Source of the DNA: Candidatus Gastranaerophilales bacterium | Lineage (GTDB): Bacteria > Cyanobacteriota > Vampirovibrionia > Gastranaerophilales > Gastranaerophilaceae | Reading direction: 5' to 3' | DNA: 64,000 bases | Assembly (NCBI GenBank): GCA_900770525.1 | Contig: CAAHDT010000023.1 | Coordinates: 66,264 to 130,263 of the forward strand | In this document: positions 1 to 7,895 of the stretch, piece by piece | Layout: every line of letters starts with the position of its first letter | Numbering within the stretch: position 1 is the first letter of the stretch | Notes under the pieces: model-generated | What the model was told of the DNA's origin: nothing | What the model saw: the letters and a program-made list of their open reading frames with translations, nothing else | Databases searched by the model: none | Position numbers and translations under genes: made by a program

Positions 1-537
1 TGGAGATTGGGCTCTTACTTCAGGTGGAATGTTTGCTAAGTTAACTGTATTTTTTACAGTTTCATGCTTAACAACAGCAGCACCAATACCTGCATCAGGA
101 TTAGTGTGAGCTTTGTCCATGCCAACAGTATGTGTTTGAGGTTTTACATTGTAGTCAATACCTGTAGGATTAATGGTGACATCACCAGCTTTTACCTGCG
201 CTTGTATCTCTTTTGAACTTACACTACCGGCATGATAATTCCCTGCGGTAGAAAAAATACCTGTATCAGGTTTAGGAGCTTGAGCCGCACCGGTATTTTG
301 TCCTGCAACAGGAGCTTCCCCTCCCCCAAAAGTTTTTGGAGTAAGATTATGAGTTTGACAAAACTTTGCAAATTCAGCTCCACCTTTTAAAGCTGCAGCA
401 TTTACATCATCTACCGATACATCTGCCGGAAGGTTACTAAGCATAACAGTTTTACCATCTACAATTGTTGTCATTACTAAAGTTTTAGCATTTTGTGGTC
501 TAACCTGTAAATTTTGAACATCGTTTACACCTGACAT
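1..537 (-). CDS. Hypothetical protein, C-terminus cut by window edge
   Basis: The frame opens at an ATG at 535-537 on the minus strand and stays open for 179 codons to base 1, so the 3' part lies outside the window. An AAAGGA ribosome site sits about 10 bases upstream of the ATG. The visible protein starts MSGVNDVQNLQVRPQNAKT, has no signal peptide or membrane segment, and is rich in Ala, Thr, Pro and Gly after residue 75, with a low-complexity linker look. I do not recognise a domain. It resembles in style the other unknown, probably lineage-specific proteins in this window. Confidence 0.75.
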   Translation of the reverse strand, partial: MSGVNDVQNLQVRPQNAKTLVMTTIVDGKTVMLSNLPADVSVDDVNAAALKGGAEFAKFCQTHNLTPKTFGGGEAPVAGQNTGAAQAPKPDTGIFSTAGNYHAGSVSSKEIQAQVKAGDVTINPTGIDYNVKPQTHTVGMDKAHTNPDAGIGAAVVKHETVKNTVNLANIPPEVRAQSP

Positions 538-857
538 GACTTTAATCCTTTCTCACCAAAGCACACTCGCTCGGCTATTTTATACTTCTCTTACACATTA
601 CAAGTATTTTTATCGGCTAGAATTTCAGTTTACTTTAAACTTTTTACATTCTTTTTTTATCAAAACACCCGCAATGCCAGTGTTACAAAGGATTTCAGCT
701 TAGTTCACATAACTTAATATTGTTACAATTTCTTAAACTTTTTCGCGTCAAATCCTCTATATCCTTAGTGCTATCATGCTATTCATGCCACTTTTTACCA
801 AATATTTAACATATATTAAATATATCTTTAAGAAATATTAAAAGTTAACCCTTCCGA
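538..857. other. Intergenic, AT-rich, no gene seen
   Basis: This stretch between the divergent edge gene and the dispersed repeat has no open frame with a credible ribosome site. It is AT-rich, with short T and A tracts, and must contain the promoter of the minus-strand gene at 1-537. I see no clear hairpin terminator or riboswitch. Confidence 0.5.
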
Positions 858-1016
858 AAATTGAATAAAACCGTTTCATTATTTAGCTTTTGTAATTGTT
901 TATCAATAACTGAATGAAAGGTCAACCCCTCACCTAGCCTCAGCTCTGCAAGCAGGGTCACAAGACTCGTTACCTCGTCTGTTCCCTTTGCTTCCCGTCG
1001 GGAGAGGAATGCCTGA
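858..1016 (-). repeat. Dispersed leader repeat, copy 1 (orphan)
   Basis: This stretch shares long near-identical blocks with 46849-47010: GGTCAACCCCTCACCTA is at 920 and 46914, and CTCTGCAAGCAGGGTCACA is at 944 and in the second copy. Read on the minus strand it translates to a segment containing LRLGEGLTFHS and KQLQKLNNET. That segment is related to the peptide in front of the pilin-like gene at the right edge (STFNSATGKQLQEPNNVT). Here no pilin follows, because the frame closes after the NNET stretch. It is much more GC-rich than its surroundings. Confidence 0.7.
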
Positions 1017-1123
1017 TTGTTACTGTAATGTGCACCCCCTACGGTTCTAAAATAATAAAAATAATAGACTTGAAAAAAAACATTAAAAAATGTTAGAATT
1101 TAATTGAAAGGATTTTGCATTTT

Positions 1124-1312
1124 ATGAAATTTGATGTCGTATTACATAAAGAAGATAACGGTTATTGGGCAGAAGTTCCTGCTCTCAAAGGGTGTTACAC
1201 ACAAGGCGACACTATTGAAGAAATTAAGACCAACATCAAAGATGCAATAACAGCTTGGTTATCAGTAGATATCCCCGAAAATGACGGAGAAGTTATATCC
1301 ATAGCTCTATGA
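1124..1312 (+). CDS. HicB-like (UPF0150) antitoxin-type protein, solo
   Basis: This 62-residue protein has the HicB fold pattern: a beta strand FDVVLHKEDNGYWAEVPALKG, then GCYTQGDTIEEI and an amphipathic helix ending AITAWL. HicB proteins normally neutralise the HicA mRNA interferase. I chose the ATG at 1124 because AAAGGA at 1107-1112 is well spaced for it; the in-frame TTG at 1115 is too close to that site. No HicA-type partner (about 60 residues with a catalytic His) is visible on either side, so this is a solo or decayed module, or a HicB-like protein with another role. It has no DNA-binding C-terminal domain. Confidence 0.7.
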   Translation: MKFDVVLHKEDNGYWAEVPALKGCYTQGDTIEEIKTNIKDAITAWLSVDIPENDGEVISIAL

Positions 1313-1327
1313 AAAATATCACATATT

Positions 1328-1345
1328 ACGTCATCCTGAAAAGAT
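1328..1345. repeat. Single arm of the MITE-like palindrome found at 62582-62787
   Basis: The 18 bases ACGTCATCCTGAAAAGAT match exactly the reverse complement of the right arm of the nested palindrome at 62582-62787. No second arm is evident here. It may be a decayed copy lying between hicB and the convergent HTH gene. Confidence 0.5.
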
Positions 1346-1425
1346 AGGAAATCGTCCCAAACCCCTCTACCTGTGGAATAAGGGCACTGAGTCATCACTT
1401 CACCATGAAATTTTACCGATAGGTT

Positions 1426-1635
1426 CTACTTCTTCTTTATTTCGAATTCGTAGCCAAGATAGTCAATTATTTCTTGCACTGTCTGGAATCTTATACGTTT
1501 TTGATTGAACGCGTAAGACAAACCACTCTCTGCCGGTACATCCAAGCCGGCCTCTCGCATCTTACGAGCAAGCTTGCGCATTGACATACCTTTCCTTAAT
1601 AACATTATTTGTATTTCTTCTTTAATATCCAACAT
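1426..1635 (-). CDS. Small helix-turn-helix protein
   Basis: This 69-residue basic protein contains a probable helix-turn-helix, MLLRKGMSMRKLARKM, followed by a second helical part, and ends in FEIKKK. The pattern resembles short phage-like or XRE-like DNA-binding proteins. The ATG at 1635 has a weak ribosome site. An in-frame ATG at about 1605, preceded by AAAGAAGAAA, is an alternative start that would keep the core HTH. It lies convergent to the hicB-like gene. No partner toxin was recognised. Confidence 0.55.
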   Translation of the reverse strand: MLDIKEEIQIMLLRKGMSMRKLARKMREAGLDVPAESGLSYAFNQKRIRFQTVQEIIDYLGYEFEIKKK

Positions 1636-1719
1636 ACCAAAAGTTTAACGTTATTTTTTGCTAAAAACAAATTAATTTCGGAATGCTCAATATTAAGTCA
1701 TAATCTACGAAAATACTCG

Positions 1720-3681
1720 TCAATTATTAAGCAAAAAATTATACTTCTCGTCAAAGGTTGTTTTTTTGAAATTTATACCGGACGCGATTATCGGATGTCT
1801 ATATTCGGTTTTGTTTATTGACCTTGCGTCTACAATAGGCGCTGGTGGCAATATTGACCACTTGTAAACAGCATATGACATCCTTCTAAAGAATTTTTCC
1901 AGCCATTCTTCTTTTTGCGCACGTTCAACTTTCTCTTTTTTCTCGTACAAAAATTCGACATCCAACATATCACCGATTGTCTGGTGAAGGTTTTCGACAC
2001 GCCAAATAATTTCATCCAGAAATTCATACGGCATCAATGCTTCTTCTGCCAAAAGCGGCTTTCCTGTTTTAGGATTTATCGCAAGTTCCGCCCCAGGGCG
2101 TTTATCAATAATAGACTGAGGAATAGCGTTTTTCTGTTCGCGATTTTCGTTCATCCAAGCGGCTAGTGCGAATAATTTTGTTTTAGTGACATCTGCTATC
2201 GGTGCAAAACCTCCGGACATATCACCGTTAATAGTCGCATAGCCCATATAAGCTTCTGATTTGTCGGAAGTTGCGATTGACAAACATTTTTCAAACTCGT
2301 TTGCTACACCCCAAAGAATAGTCGCACGAGCACGAGCTTGAATATTATCATTCGTAAACGAATTTTGATATCTGCAATTCCAATTTTTTTCCATTTCGTC
2401 AAATAACCCGTCAAACTTTTCACGAGTAATGGTAAACATATCTTTTATCGGGATTTCTAAGAAATTTATACCTAAATTATTCGCTAAATCACGCGCATCA
2501 TTTTTACTTTCTGCACTGGTAATCCGTGATGGCATACTTATGCCAAAAACATTTTCCTTGCCTAATGCATCTGCCAGTAAAACTGCACAAACTGTCGAAT
2601 CCAAACCTCCTGACAATCCAAGCACAGCACGCTTGAACCCTGTTTTCTTAAAATAATCCTTGATAGATTGAACGATTGTCAAATATGTTCGCTCCAAATC
2701 CGGTTCATGATCCAGACTAAATGCTTTTTGAGATTTTAAAGTTTTTTCTAATCCATTTGGCAACGGGTTAATCTGCCCATTTTTATCTTTGATATCAACA
2801 ATGAAAAATTGTTCTTGATAAGACTTTGCCATTGCAACAAGGTTACCATCCTCGTCATAAACTCTGCTTGCCCCCTCAAAAGACAAACATTCACCTGAAC
2901 CAACCTGATTTACATAAACAATAGGTGTATGATATTTTTTTGCCGCAAAAGACAACATATTGTGTTTTAATTGCTCTTTCTTAGCTCTCGTAATTGATGA
3001 TGAACAATTTATCAAAAAATCAGGTTTTTGCTCTTTGACAACTGTTTCAACAGGGTCAACCGTATACATATTTTTGTCAAAGAAATCAAAATCGTTCCAG
3101 CCATCTTCACATACAATAATTCCGGCCTTTTTATCGCCAATTGATGTAATTCTGTTTTCACTATCAACAGGAGCACTTTCAAAATGACGATAATCATTGA
3201 ATTCTGCATAATTTGGAAGCAATGTTTTCCGCACAATGCGTTCAACTTTTCCATTTGCTAAAACTGCGACACAATTATAATAATTTTTACCTAATTTGCT
3301 CTTATTAAAATCAACAAAACCAATAAGCACTTTTGTATCCGTTGTAAATTTCGCCAAAGCTTGCAGCCACTCGATATTTTCTTCAACAACAATCGGAAAC
3401 CTATCAATAAAATCGCCAATAGGGTAACCGATTAAAAACATTTCAGGAAACGCAATAGCCTTTACGCCTAGTTTATTCGCCCATTTTATCCATTTTAAAG
3501 CCTTTTGAGCGTTGTATTTAACATTGCCCGATATTGGATTTGCCTGCGCTAAGACCATCGCCTCATCAGGAAGCATTTTTTTTAACTCCGAAGCAAGCGA
3601 CTCACGCTCATCTTCCGACATATATTCGTTTTCTAAATCTTTATATATAATCTCCGCTAATTCGTAAATCTTCTTATCCAT
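1720..3681 (-). CDS. nadE: Glutamine-dependent NAD+ synthetase
   Basis: NadE converts nicotinate adenine dinucleotide to NAD+ using ATP and glutamine-derived ammonia, in the cytoplasm. At 653 residues this is the long two-domain form. The N-terminal nitrilase-type amidase half includes AGIIVCEDGWNDFDFF with the catalytic Cys, and FPEMFLIGYP. The C-terminal half has the PP-loop GLSGGLDSTVCAVLLADALG near residue 355 and the ATSDKSEAYMGY segment. Length agrees with the family. nadB and nadC also lie in the window (48.0-50.4 kb) but are not linked to it. Downstream the gene simply ends before the HTH gene, with no clear terminator hairpin. Confidence 0.97.
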   Translation of the reverse strand: MDKKIYELAEIIYKDLENEYMSEDERESLASELKKMLPDEAMVLAQANPISGNVKYNAQKALKWIKWANKLGVKAIAFPEMFLIGYPIGDFIDRFPIVVEENIEWLQALAKFTTDTKVLIGFVDFNKSKLGKNYYNCVAVLANGKVERIVRKTLLPNYAEFNDYRHFESAPVDSENRITSIGDKKAGIIVCEDGWNDFDFFDKNMYTVDPVETVVKEQKPDFLINCSSSITRAKKEQLKHNMLSFAAKKYHTPIVYVNQVGSGECLSFEGASRVYDEDGNLVAMAKSYQEQFFIVDIKDKNGQINPLPNGLEKTLKSQKAFSLDHEPDLERTYLTIVQSIKDYFKKTGFKRAVLGLSGGLDSTVCAVLLADALGKENVFGISMPSRITSAESKNDARDLANNLGINFLEIPIKDMFTITREKFDGLFDEMEKNWNCRYQNSFTNDNIQARARATILWGVANEFEKCLSIATSDKSEAYMGYATINGDMSGGFAPIADVTKTKLFALAAWMNENREQKNAIPQSIIDKRPGAELAINPKTGKPLLAEEALMPYEFLDEIIWRVENLHQTIGDMLDVEFLYEKKEKVERAQKEEWLEKFFRRMSYAVYKWSILPPAPIVDARSINKTEYRHPIIASGINFKKTTFDEKYNFLLNN

Positions 3682-3736
3682 AAATACCTATACTTTCTGC
3701 TTTAATTTTAACAAAAACAAAAAGTATTTACACAAT

Positions 3737-3772
3737 AAAAAATCTTGCACCGATTTTTTTACCGATGCAAGA
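3737..3772 (-). terminator. Intrinsic terminator after 3792-4283 gene
   Basis: Imperfect inverted repeat TCTTGCACCGAT / ACCGATGCAAGA (12 pairs, two mismatches) around a T-rich loop. On the minus strand it is followed by a run of T (AAAAAA at 3737-3742 on the plus strand). It lies just past the stop of the minus-strand gene. Confidence 0.7.
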
Positions 3773-3791
3773 CTCTTTTATTTCATTGAAA

Positions 3792-4283
3792 TTATTTTTC
3801 AAGACAAGTGATTGTATGTTTTTGACCTGTTTTAGTATTAATATACGTTTTAGATTGAACACCATTAATATTAGAAAAAACAGTTGCTTTTGGTTCTGGT
3901 GTAGATGGTTTAAATTCTATTGTTCTGCGATCAATAGTCTGCCCCATCTTGTTATATTTTTCTCTATGGTTAAGTATTTTATATGAGAACTTATTTTTAC
4001 TGGACAAACCAAACCCGACCTTTTCTTTTGATTGTGATGAATATGCAATTTGGTTACCTTGCGCATCATATGTATGTACATCTTTATATGAAGAGCCATC
4101 AAAAACTTTCTTTTTAGAAACTAATTTTCCATTTTTGTCAAAAAGAGTATATACTTGACTACCAGCTTTGCCAGTTTTACCATAACATTTATAACCTGCT
4201 TGCGAAACCTTACCAATTTGTTTACCATACTTGACTCTGGTTACAACAGCGCCAACAATTTTTCTAAGTGCTCCAAATCCCAT
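3792..4283 (-). CDS. Hypothetical protein, basic, repeat-like YD pattern
   Basis: This 163-residue basic protein starts MGFGALRKIVGAVVTRVKYG with a good ribosome site (AAAGGAGG) upstream. The middle is strand-rich with short motifs such as VYTLFDKNGKLVSKKKVFDG and HTYDAQGNQIAYSSQ, reminiscent of single YD/RHS-like beta hairpins. The C-terminus ends TKTGQKHTITCLEK. There is no signal peptide. I do not recognise the family. It stands alone between nadE and gap, with its own terminator. Confidence 0.7.
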   Translation of the reverse strand: MGFGALRKIVGAVVTRVKYGKQIGKVSQAGYKCYGKTGKAGSQVYTLFDKNGKLVSKKKVFDGSSYKDVHTYDAQGNQIAYSSQSKEKVGFGLSSKNKFSYKILNHREKYNKMGQTIDRRTIEFKPSTPEPKATVFSNINGVQSKTYINTKTGQKHTITCLEK

Positions 4284-4401
4284 AAATTTCCTCCTTTAAA
4301 TAATTTAGTAATCCCCTGTGTTTATAATAAAAATTTTTCGTTCACAAAATTGCTTATTTGGAACATTTTGCACTTAATAAAACGCAACATTTCTCACATT
4401 T

Positions 4402-4435
4402 AAAAAAGACCGACTGGAAACCCAATCGGTCTTTT
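4402..4435 (-). terminator. Intrinsic terminator of gap
   Basis: Minus-strand hairpin AAAAGACCGATTGGG / AGTCGGTCTTTTTT with a short loop and a terminal T run, about 25 bases past the gap stop codon. Confidence 0.85.
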
Positions 4436-4460
4436 AAAGATTTTATACAGTTTTTACAAA

Positions 4461-5465
4461 CTATAATTTTTCAGCAACCATCAAAGTAGTTTCAGCCAAT
4501 CTTGTAGAATAACCACATTCGTTATCGTACCAAGAAATAACTTTAACCATGTTGTCGCCCATAACTCTTGTTAATAAAGAGTCAACAGTTGAAGATTGGT
4601 GAGAACCGATGTAGTCAGTTGAAACCAATGGTTCATCTGAATAGCACAATACATGTCCGTCAGCAGCTTCTTTCAAAGCAGCGTTAACTTCTTCAACAGT
4701 AACTTTCTTTTCAGTTTCGAATACAACGTCAACCAATGAAACGTCTGGAGTAGGAACTCTCATTGCGAAACCATCCAATTTTCCTTTTAATTCAGGAATT
4801 ACAAGAGCAACAGCTTTAGCAGCACCTGTTTTTGTAGGAACAATGTTCAAAGCACCAGCTCTAGCACGACGAGGATCTTTGTGACCAGCATCCAAAATCT
4901 TTTGGTCGCCTGTATAAGAGTGAACTGTTGTCATCAAACCTTTAACGATACCAAATTTTTCTTTGATAACTTTAGCTACAGGAGCCAAGCAGTTTGTTGT
5001 ACAAGATGCCATTGAAATAACATTGTGTTTTGCAGGATCGTATTCATTTTCGTTAACGCCCAAAACGATAGTTTTGTCTTCGTTTTTAGCAGGAGCAGAA
5101 ATGATAACTTTCTTAGCACCAGCTTCGATATGAGCTTTAGCTTTTTCAGCATCTGTGAAGAAACCAGTTGATTCAACAACAACTTCTACACCAAGATCTT
5201 TCCAAGGCAATTGTGCAGGATCTTTTTCTGCGAAGAATTTAATTTTTTTACCGTTAACAATGATACCTTCTTCATAAGCTTCAACAGTACCATCGAATTT
5301 ACCCATAACAGAGTCATATTTGAAAATTCTAGCAGCATCTTCCGGTTTCAAACCAGGGTCATTGATTGCTACATAGTTAATTTTGTCAAAAATACCTTCT
5401 GCGATAGCAGCTCTTAAAGTGTTTCTACCGATTCTACCGAATCCGTTGATTGCTACATTTACCAT
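4461..5465 (-). CDS. gap: Glyceraldehyde-3-phosphate dehydrogenase
   Basis: This enzyme catalyses the phosphorylating oxidation of glyceraldehyde-3-phosphate in glycolysis, in the cytoplasm. The 334-residue protein has the Rossmann start VAINGFGRIGRNTLRAAI, the catalytic signature SCTTNC with the active Cys near residue 155, and the C-terminal WYDNECGYSTRLAETT. The Asp after the second strand (VAINDPG) favours NAD over NADP. It is a single-gene transcription unit, with a strong promoter-like sequence upstream and a strong terminator downstream. Codon use looks optimised for high expression. Confidence 0.97.
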   Translation of the reverse strand: MVNVAINGFGRIGRNTLRAAIAEGIFDKINYVAINDPGLKPEDAARIFKYDSVMGKFDGTVEAYEEGIIVNGKKIKFFAEKDPAQLPWKDLGVEVVVESTGFFTDAEKAKAHIEAGAKKVIISAPAKNEDKTIVLGVNENEYDPAKHNVISMASCTTNCLAPVAKVIKEKFGIVKGLMTTVHSYTGDQKILDAGHKDPRRARAGALNIVPTKTGAAKAVALVIPELKGKLDGFAMRVPTPDVSLVDVVFETEKKVTVEEVNAALKEAADGHVLCYSDEPLVSTDYIGSHQSSTVDSLLTRVMGDNMVKVISWYDNECGYSTRLAETTLMVAEKL

Positions 5466-5510
5466 AAGTTTTTACTCCTTCTTACTTTGTAAACCTTATT
5501 TAACATGACT

Positions 5511-5539
5511 TTTATATCATCAAAAAAAAAACTAATCAA
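5511..5539 (-). promoter_or_regulatory. Sigma70-type promoter for gap
   Basis: On the minus strand, TTGATT (5534-5539) and TATAAA (5511-5516) are separated by 17 bases containing a T tract. They sit about 45 bases upstream of the gap ATG. Confidence 0.6.
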
Positions 5540-5624
5540 GTAGGTACCTCTTGTTGAATTATTAAGAAAAAGTTAATTTTGTTAATTATTTCAAGTTTGT
5601 AACGAATTTGTCCAACAGGATAAA

Positions 5625-7235
5625 ATGTCGTATACTGCTATTATTATGAAAAGTGCACAAATAATATTAGTTGATGATGAAAAGATGGTTACCTCTGCCT
5701 TCAGAACACTGTTGAGGGTGGAAGGTTATACAAATGTGAATTGTTTTAACAACCCCGAAGAAGCGTTAATTTTTCTAAAGTCCAATACTCCGGACATAAT
5801 CGTTTCTGATTTTTTGATGCCTGAAATGAATGGGTTGGAATTTTTAACAAAAGCCAAAGAACTTTATCCCGAAGTTAGCATGATCCTTTTGACAGGGTAC
5901 GCTGACAAGGAAAATGCTATCAAAGCAATTAACGAAATCGGGCTATACAAATATATAGAAAAACCTTGGGATAATGACGACTTGTTAATGAATGTACGAA
6001 ACGGCATTGAAAGAAGTCACTTGCTTTCAAATTTACGCGAAAAGATTTCTGAACTTGAACAAGCTAAAAAACAATTAGAAATTTATTCTAATGATTTGGA
6101 AAAACTTGTTGCTGAACGTACTAAAGAATTAACAATTGCAAACAGCAAGTTGTCCGGAATTATAAACTACTGCGCTGACGGTATTATCATACTAGATAAA
6201 ATGGGGAATATTGAGCAGGCAAATCCGGCATGCGAAAACATGACAGGTTTTAGCGAAAGTGCATTAAAAAATAAGAAATTCCAAGAAATTGCATACATAA
6301 CAACCAAAAGCGGAAATCGTTCCATTGACAACAAGTCTGGTGCTATTTTCGGATTGGATAAAGATGACAATAACGATGTTCTTGTTGAAAATTGCATAAT
6401 AAAAAACACTCTCGGTAATATGGAAATCCCTGTTGAAATTAATTTTGCAGCAATAAATTCTGACTCTGACGAAGAAAAATTTGTCGGAGTAATTAGGGAT
6501 GTAAGCAAACAAAAAGAAACAGAGCGTTTGAGAGATGATTTTATTGCAACATTAACTCACGATTTAAGAACGCCGTTACTTGCAGCAATACAAACATTGA
6601 AATTTTTCCTTGACGGTTCACTCGGGCCGGTTGAAGAAAAACAAGGCGTGTTATTATCCACAATGTTACAAAGTAATGAAGATTTGTTAGGTCTGGTTAA
6701 TGCGTTATTAGAAGTCTACAGATTTGAAAGCGGAAAGTTAACCTTATGCAAAACAAATTTTGCGGTAAAAGATTTGATTACCCAATGCTATGATGAACTT
6801 AAACCTCTTGCTGATAAAAAGAATATTACATTTAAACTTGAATGTGATATTGACGACCAAACTGAAATTTTAGCAGATAAATCTGAAATCAAACGCGTAA
6901 TGATTAATTTATGCGGAAATGCCGTTAATTACACAAATAAAAACGGTGAGATTAAAATTATCGCAAAAGTTCAGTCCGGTGACTTGATATTTTCTGTAGT
7001 CGACAACGGGAACGGCATTCCGCAAGAAGATATCCCAAGTTTATTCAACAGATTTTCTCAAGGGACAAGCAGAAAAAGGTCTACAGGAACAGGACTTGGT
7101 TTATATTTATCAAGACAAATTGTGGAAGCTCACGGTGGAAAAATTTGGCTTGACAGTAAATTAAATAAAGGTAGTGAATTTACATTTTTACTTACAAATG
7201 TTGCAAAAGAAGAAAGACAGGTCGTAAATGGTTAG
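5625..7235 (+). CDS. Hybrid response regulator-PAS-histidine kinase
   Basis: This 536-residue soluble sensor has an N-terminal receiver domain (VDDE acidic pair near residue 17, SDFLMPEMNG with phospho-acceptor Asp near 62, K near 113 in EKPWD). A coiled-coil linker (about 130-170) and a PAS domain (about 175-295, FVGVIRDVSKQKE) follow. The HisKA segment is FIATLTHDLRTPLLAAI, with His near residue 312, and the HATPase has N (MINLCGNAVNYT), G1 (VVDNGNGIPQEDI) and G2 (GTGLGLYLS) boxes. There is no membrane segment, so it senses an internal or relayed signal. The ATG at 5625 has AGGA four bases upstream; ATG 5646 is an alternative start. It overlaps the next regulator gene by 8 bases. Confidence 0.93.
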   Translation: MSYTAIIMKSAQIILVDDEKMVTSAFRTLLRVEGYTNVNCFNNPEEALIFLKSNTPDIIVSDFLMPEMNGLEFLTKAKELYPEVSMILLTGYADKENAIKAINEIGLYKYIEKPWDNDDLLMNVRNGIERSHLLSNLREKISELEQAKKQLEIYSNDLEKLVAERTKELTIANSKLSGIINYCADGIIILDKMGNIEQANPACENMTGFSESALKNKKFQEIAYITTKSGNRSIDNKSGAIFGLDKDDNNDVLVENCIIKNTLGNMEIPVEINFAAINSDSDEEKFVGVIRDVSKQKETERLRDDFIATLTHDLRTPLLAAIQTLKFFLDGSLGPVEEKQGVLLSTMLQSNEDLLGLVNALLEVYRFESGKLTLCKTNFAVKDLITQCYDELKPLADKKNITFKLECDIDDQTEILADKSEIKRVMINLCGNAVNYTNKNGEIKIIAKVQSGDLIFSVVDNGNGIPQEDIPSLFNRFSQGTSRKRSTGTGLGLYLSRQIVEAHGGKIWLDSKLNKGSEFTFLLTNVAKEERQVVNG

Positions 7236-7893
7236 AGTATTAATTGTTGAAGATCAAGATATGGCAAGAGTTGCTCTATCGGTAGTATTAAGCAAGAATG
7301 AAAATATTCAAATTGCAGATATGGCAACAGACGGACTTGAGGGCGTTGAAAAAGCTTTATCTCTTAAGCCTGATCTTGTCATCATGGACATAGGACTTCC
7401 TTCTATTGATGGAATTGAAGCAACAAGAAGAATTAAGGAAGAAAACCCGCAAATAAGAGTTCTTATGTACACTTCAAGAGAAGATGAAAACGACATTTTT
7501 GATGCGTTTCAGGCAGGTGCAGACGGTTATATCACCAAAGGGGCGACCGTAGAACAGACAATTTCAGCGGTTCTTGCAGTTAGTGACGGTACCGGTTGGC
7601 TTGATCCGGCTATTGCCAAAGTTGTTTTGACAAATATAAGACGTGGAAATGTTCAAGAAGGTCGACGCGGAGAAATCAACTATAAGTTAGGTAAAAATCT
7701 TTACGGACTGACTGAAAGAGAGATGGACGTATTAGCTTTAATCGTTGACGGACTGACTAATCCGCAAATTTCAGACAAGCTTTGTATTACAATTTCCACA
7801 ACTAAAACTCACGTTCACAGTATTTTGCAGAAACTATATGTAAGAACCAGAGCTAAAGCAACGGCAATGGCAATGAAAGAAGGACTTGTTTAA
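7228..7893 (+). CDS. NarL/FixJ-type response regulator
   Basis: This 221-residue regulator has a receiver domain with phospho-acceptor Asp near residue 54 (VIMDIGLPSIDG) and a switch Lys in YITKGATVEQT. The C-terminal LuxR-type helix-turn-helix includes LTEREMDVLALIVDGLTNPQI and TKTHVHSILQKL. The start overlaps the kinase stop by 8 bases (ATGGTTAG), so the two are translationally coupled. The likely scheme is that the hybrid kinase phosphorylates this regulator; its targets are unknown. It is related in layout to the regulator at 50634. Confidence 0.93.
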   Translation: MVRVLIVEDQDMARVALSVVLSKNENIQIADMATDGLEGVEKALSLKPDLVIMDIGLPSIDGIEATRRIKEENPQIRVLMYTSREDENDIFDAFQAGADGYITKGATVEQTISAVLAVSDGTGWLDPAIAKVVLTNIRRGNVQEGRRGEINYKLGKNLYGLTEREMDVLALIVDGLTNPQISDKLCITISTTKTHVHSILQKLYVRTRAKATAMAMKEGLV

Positions 7894-7895
7894 TT

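Noticed and set aside
1609..1821. 70-codon plus-strand frame over the nadE 3' end
   Set aside because: Shadow of nadE and the HTH gene start; no coding signals.
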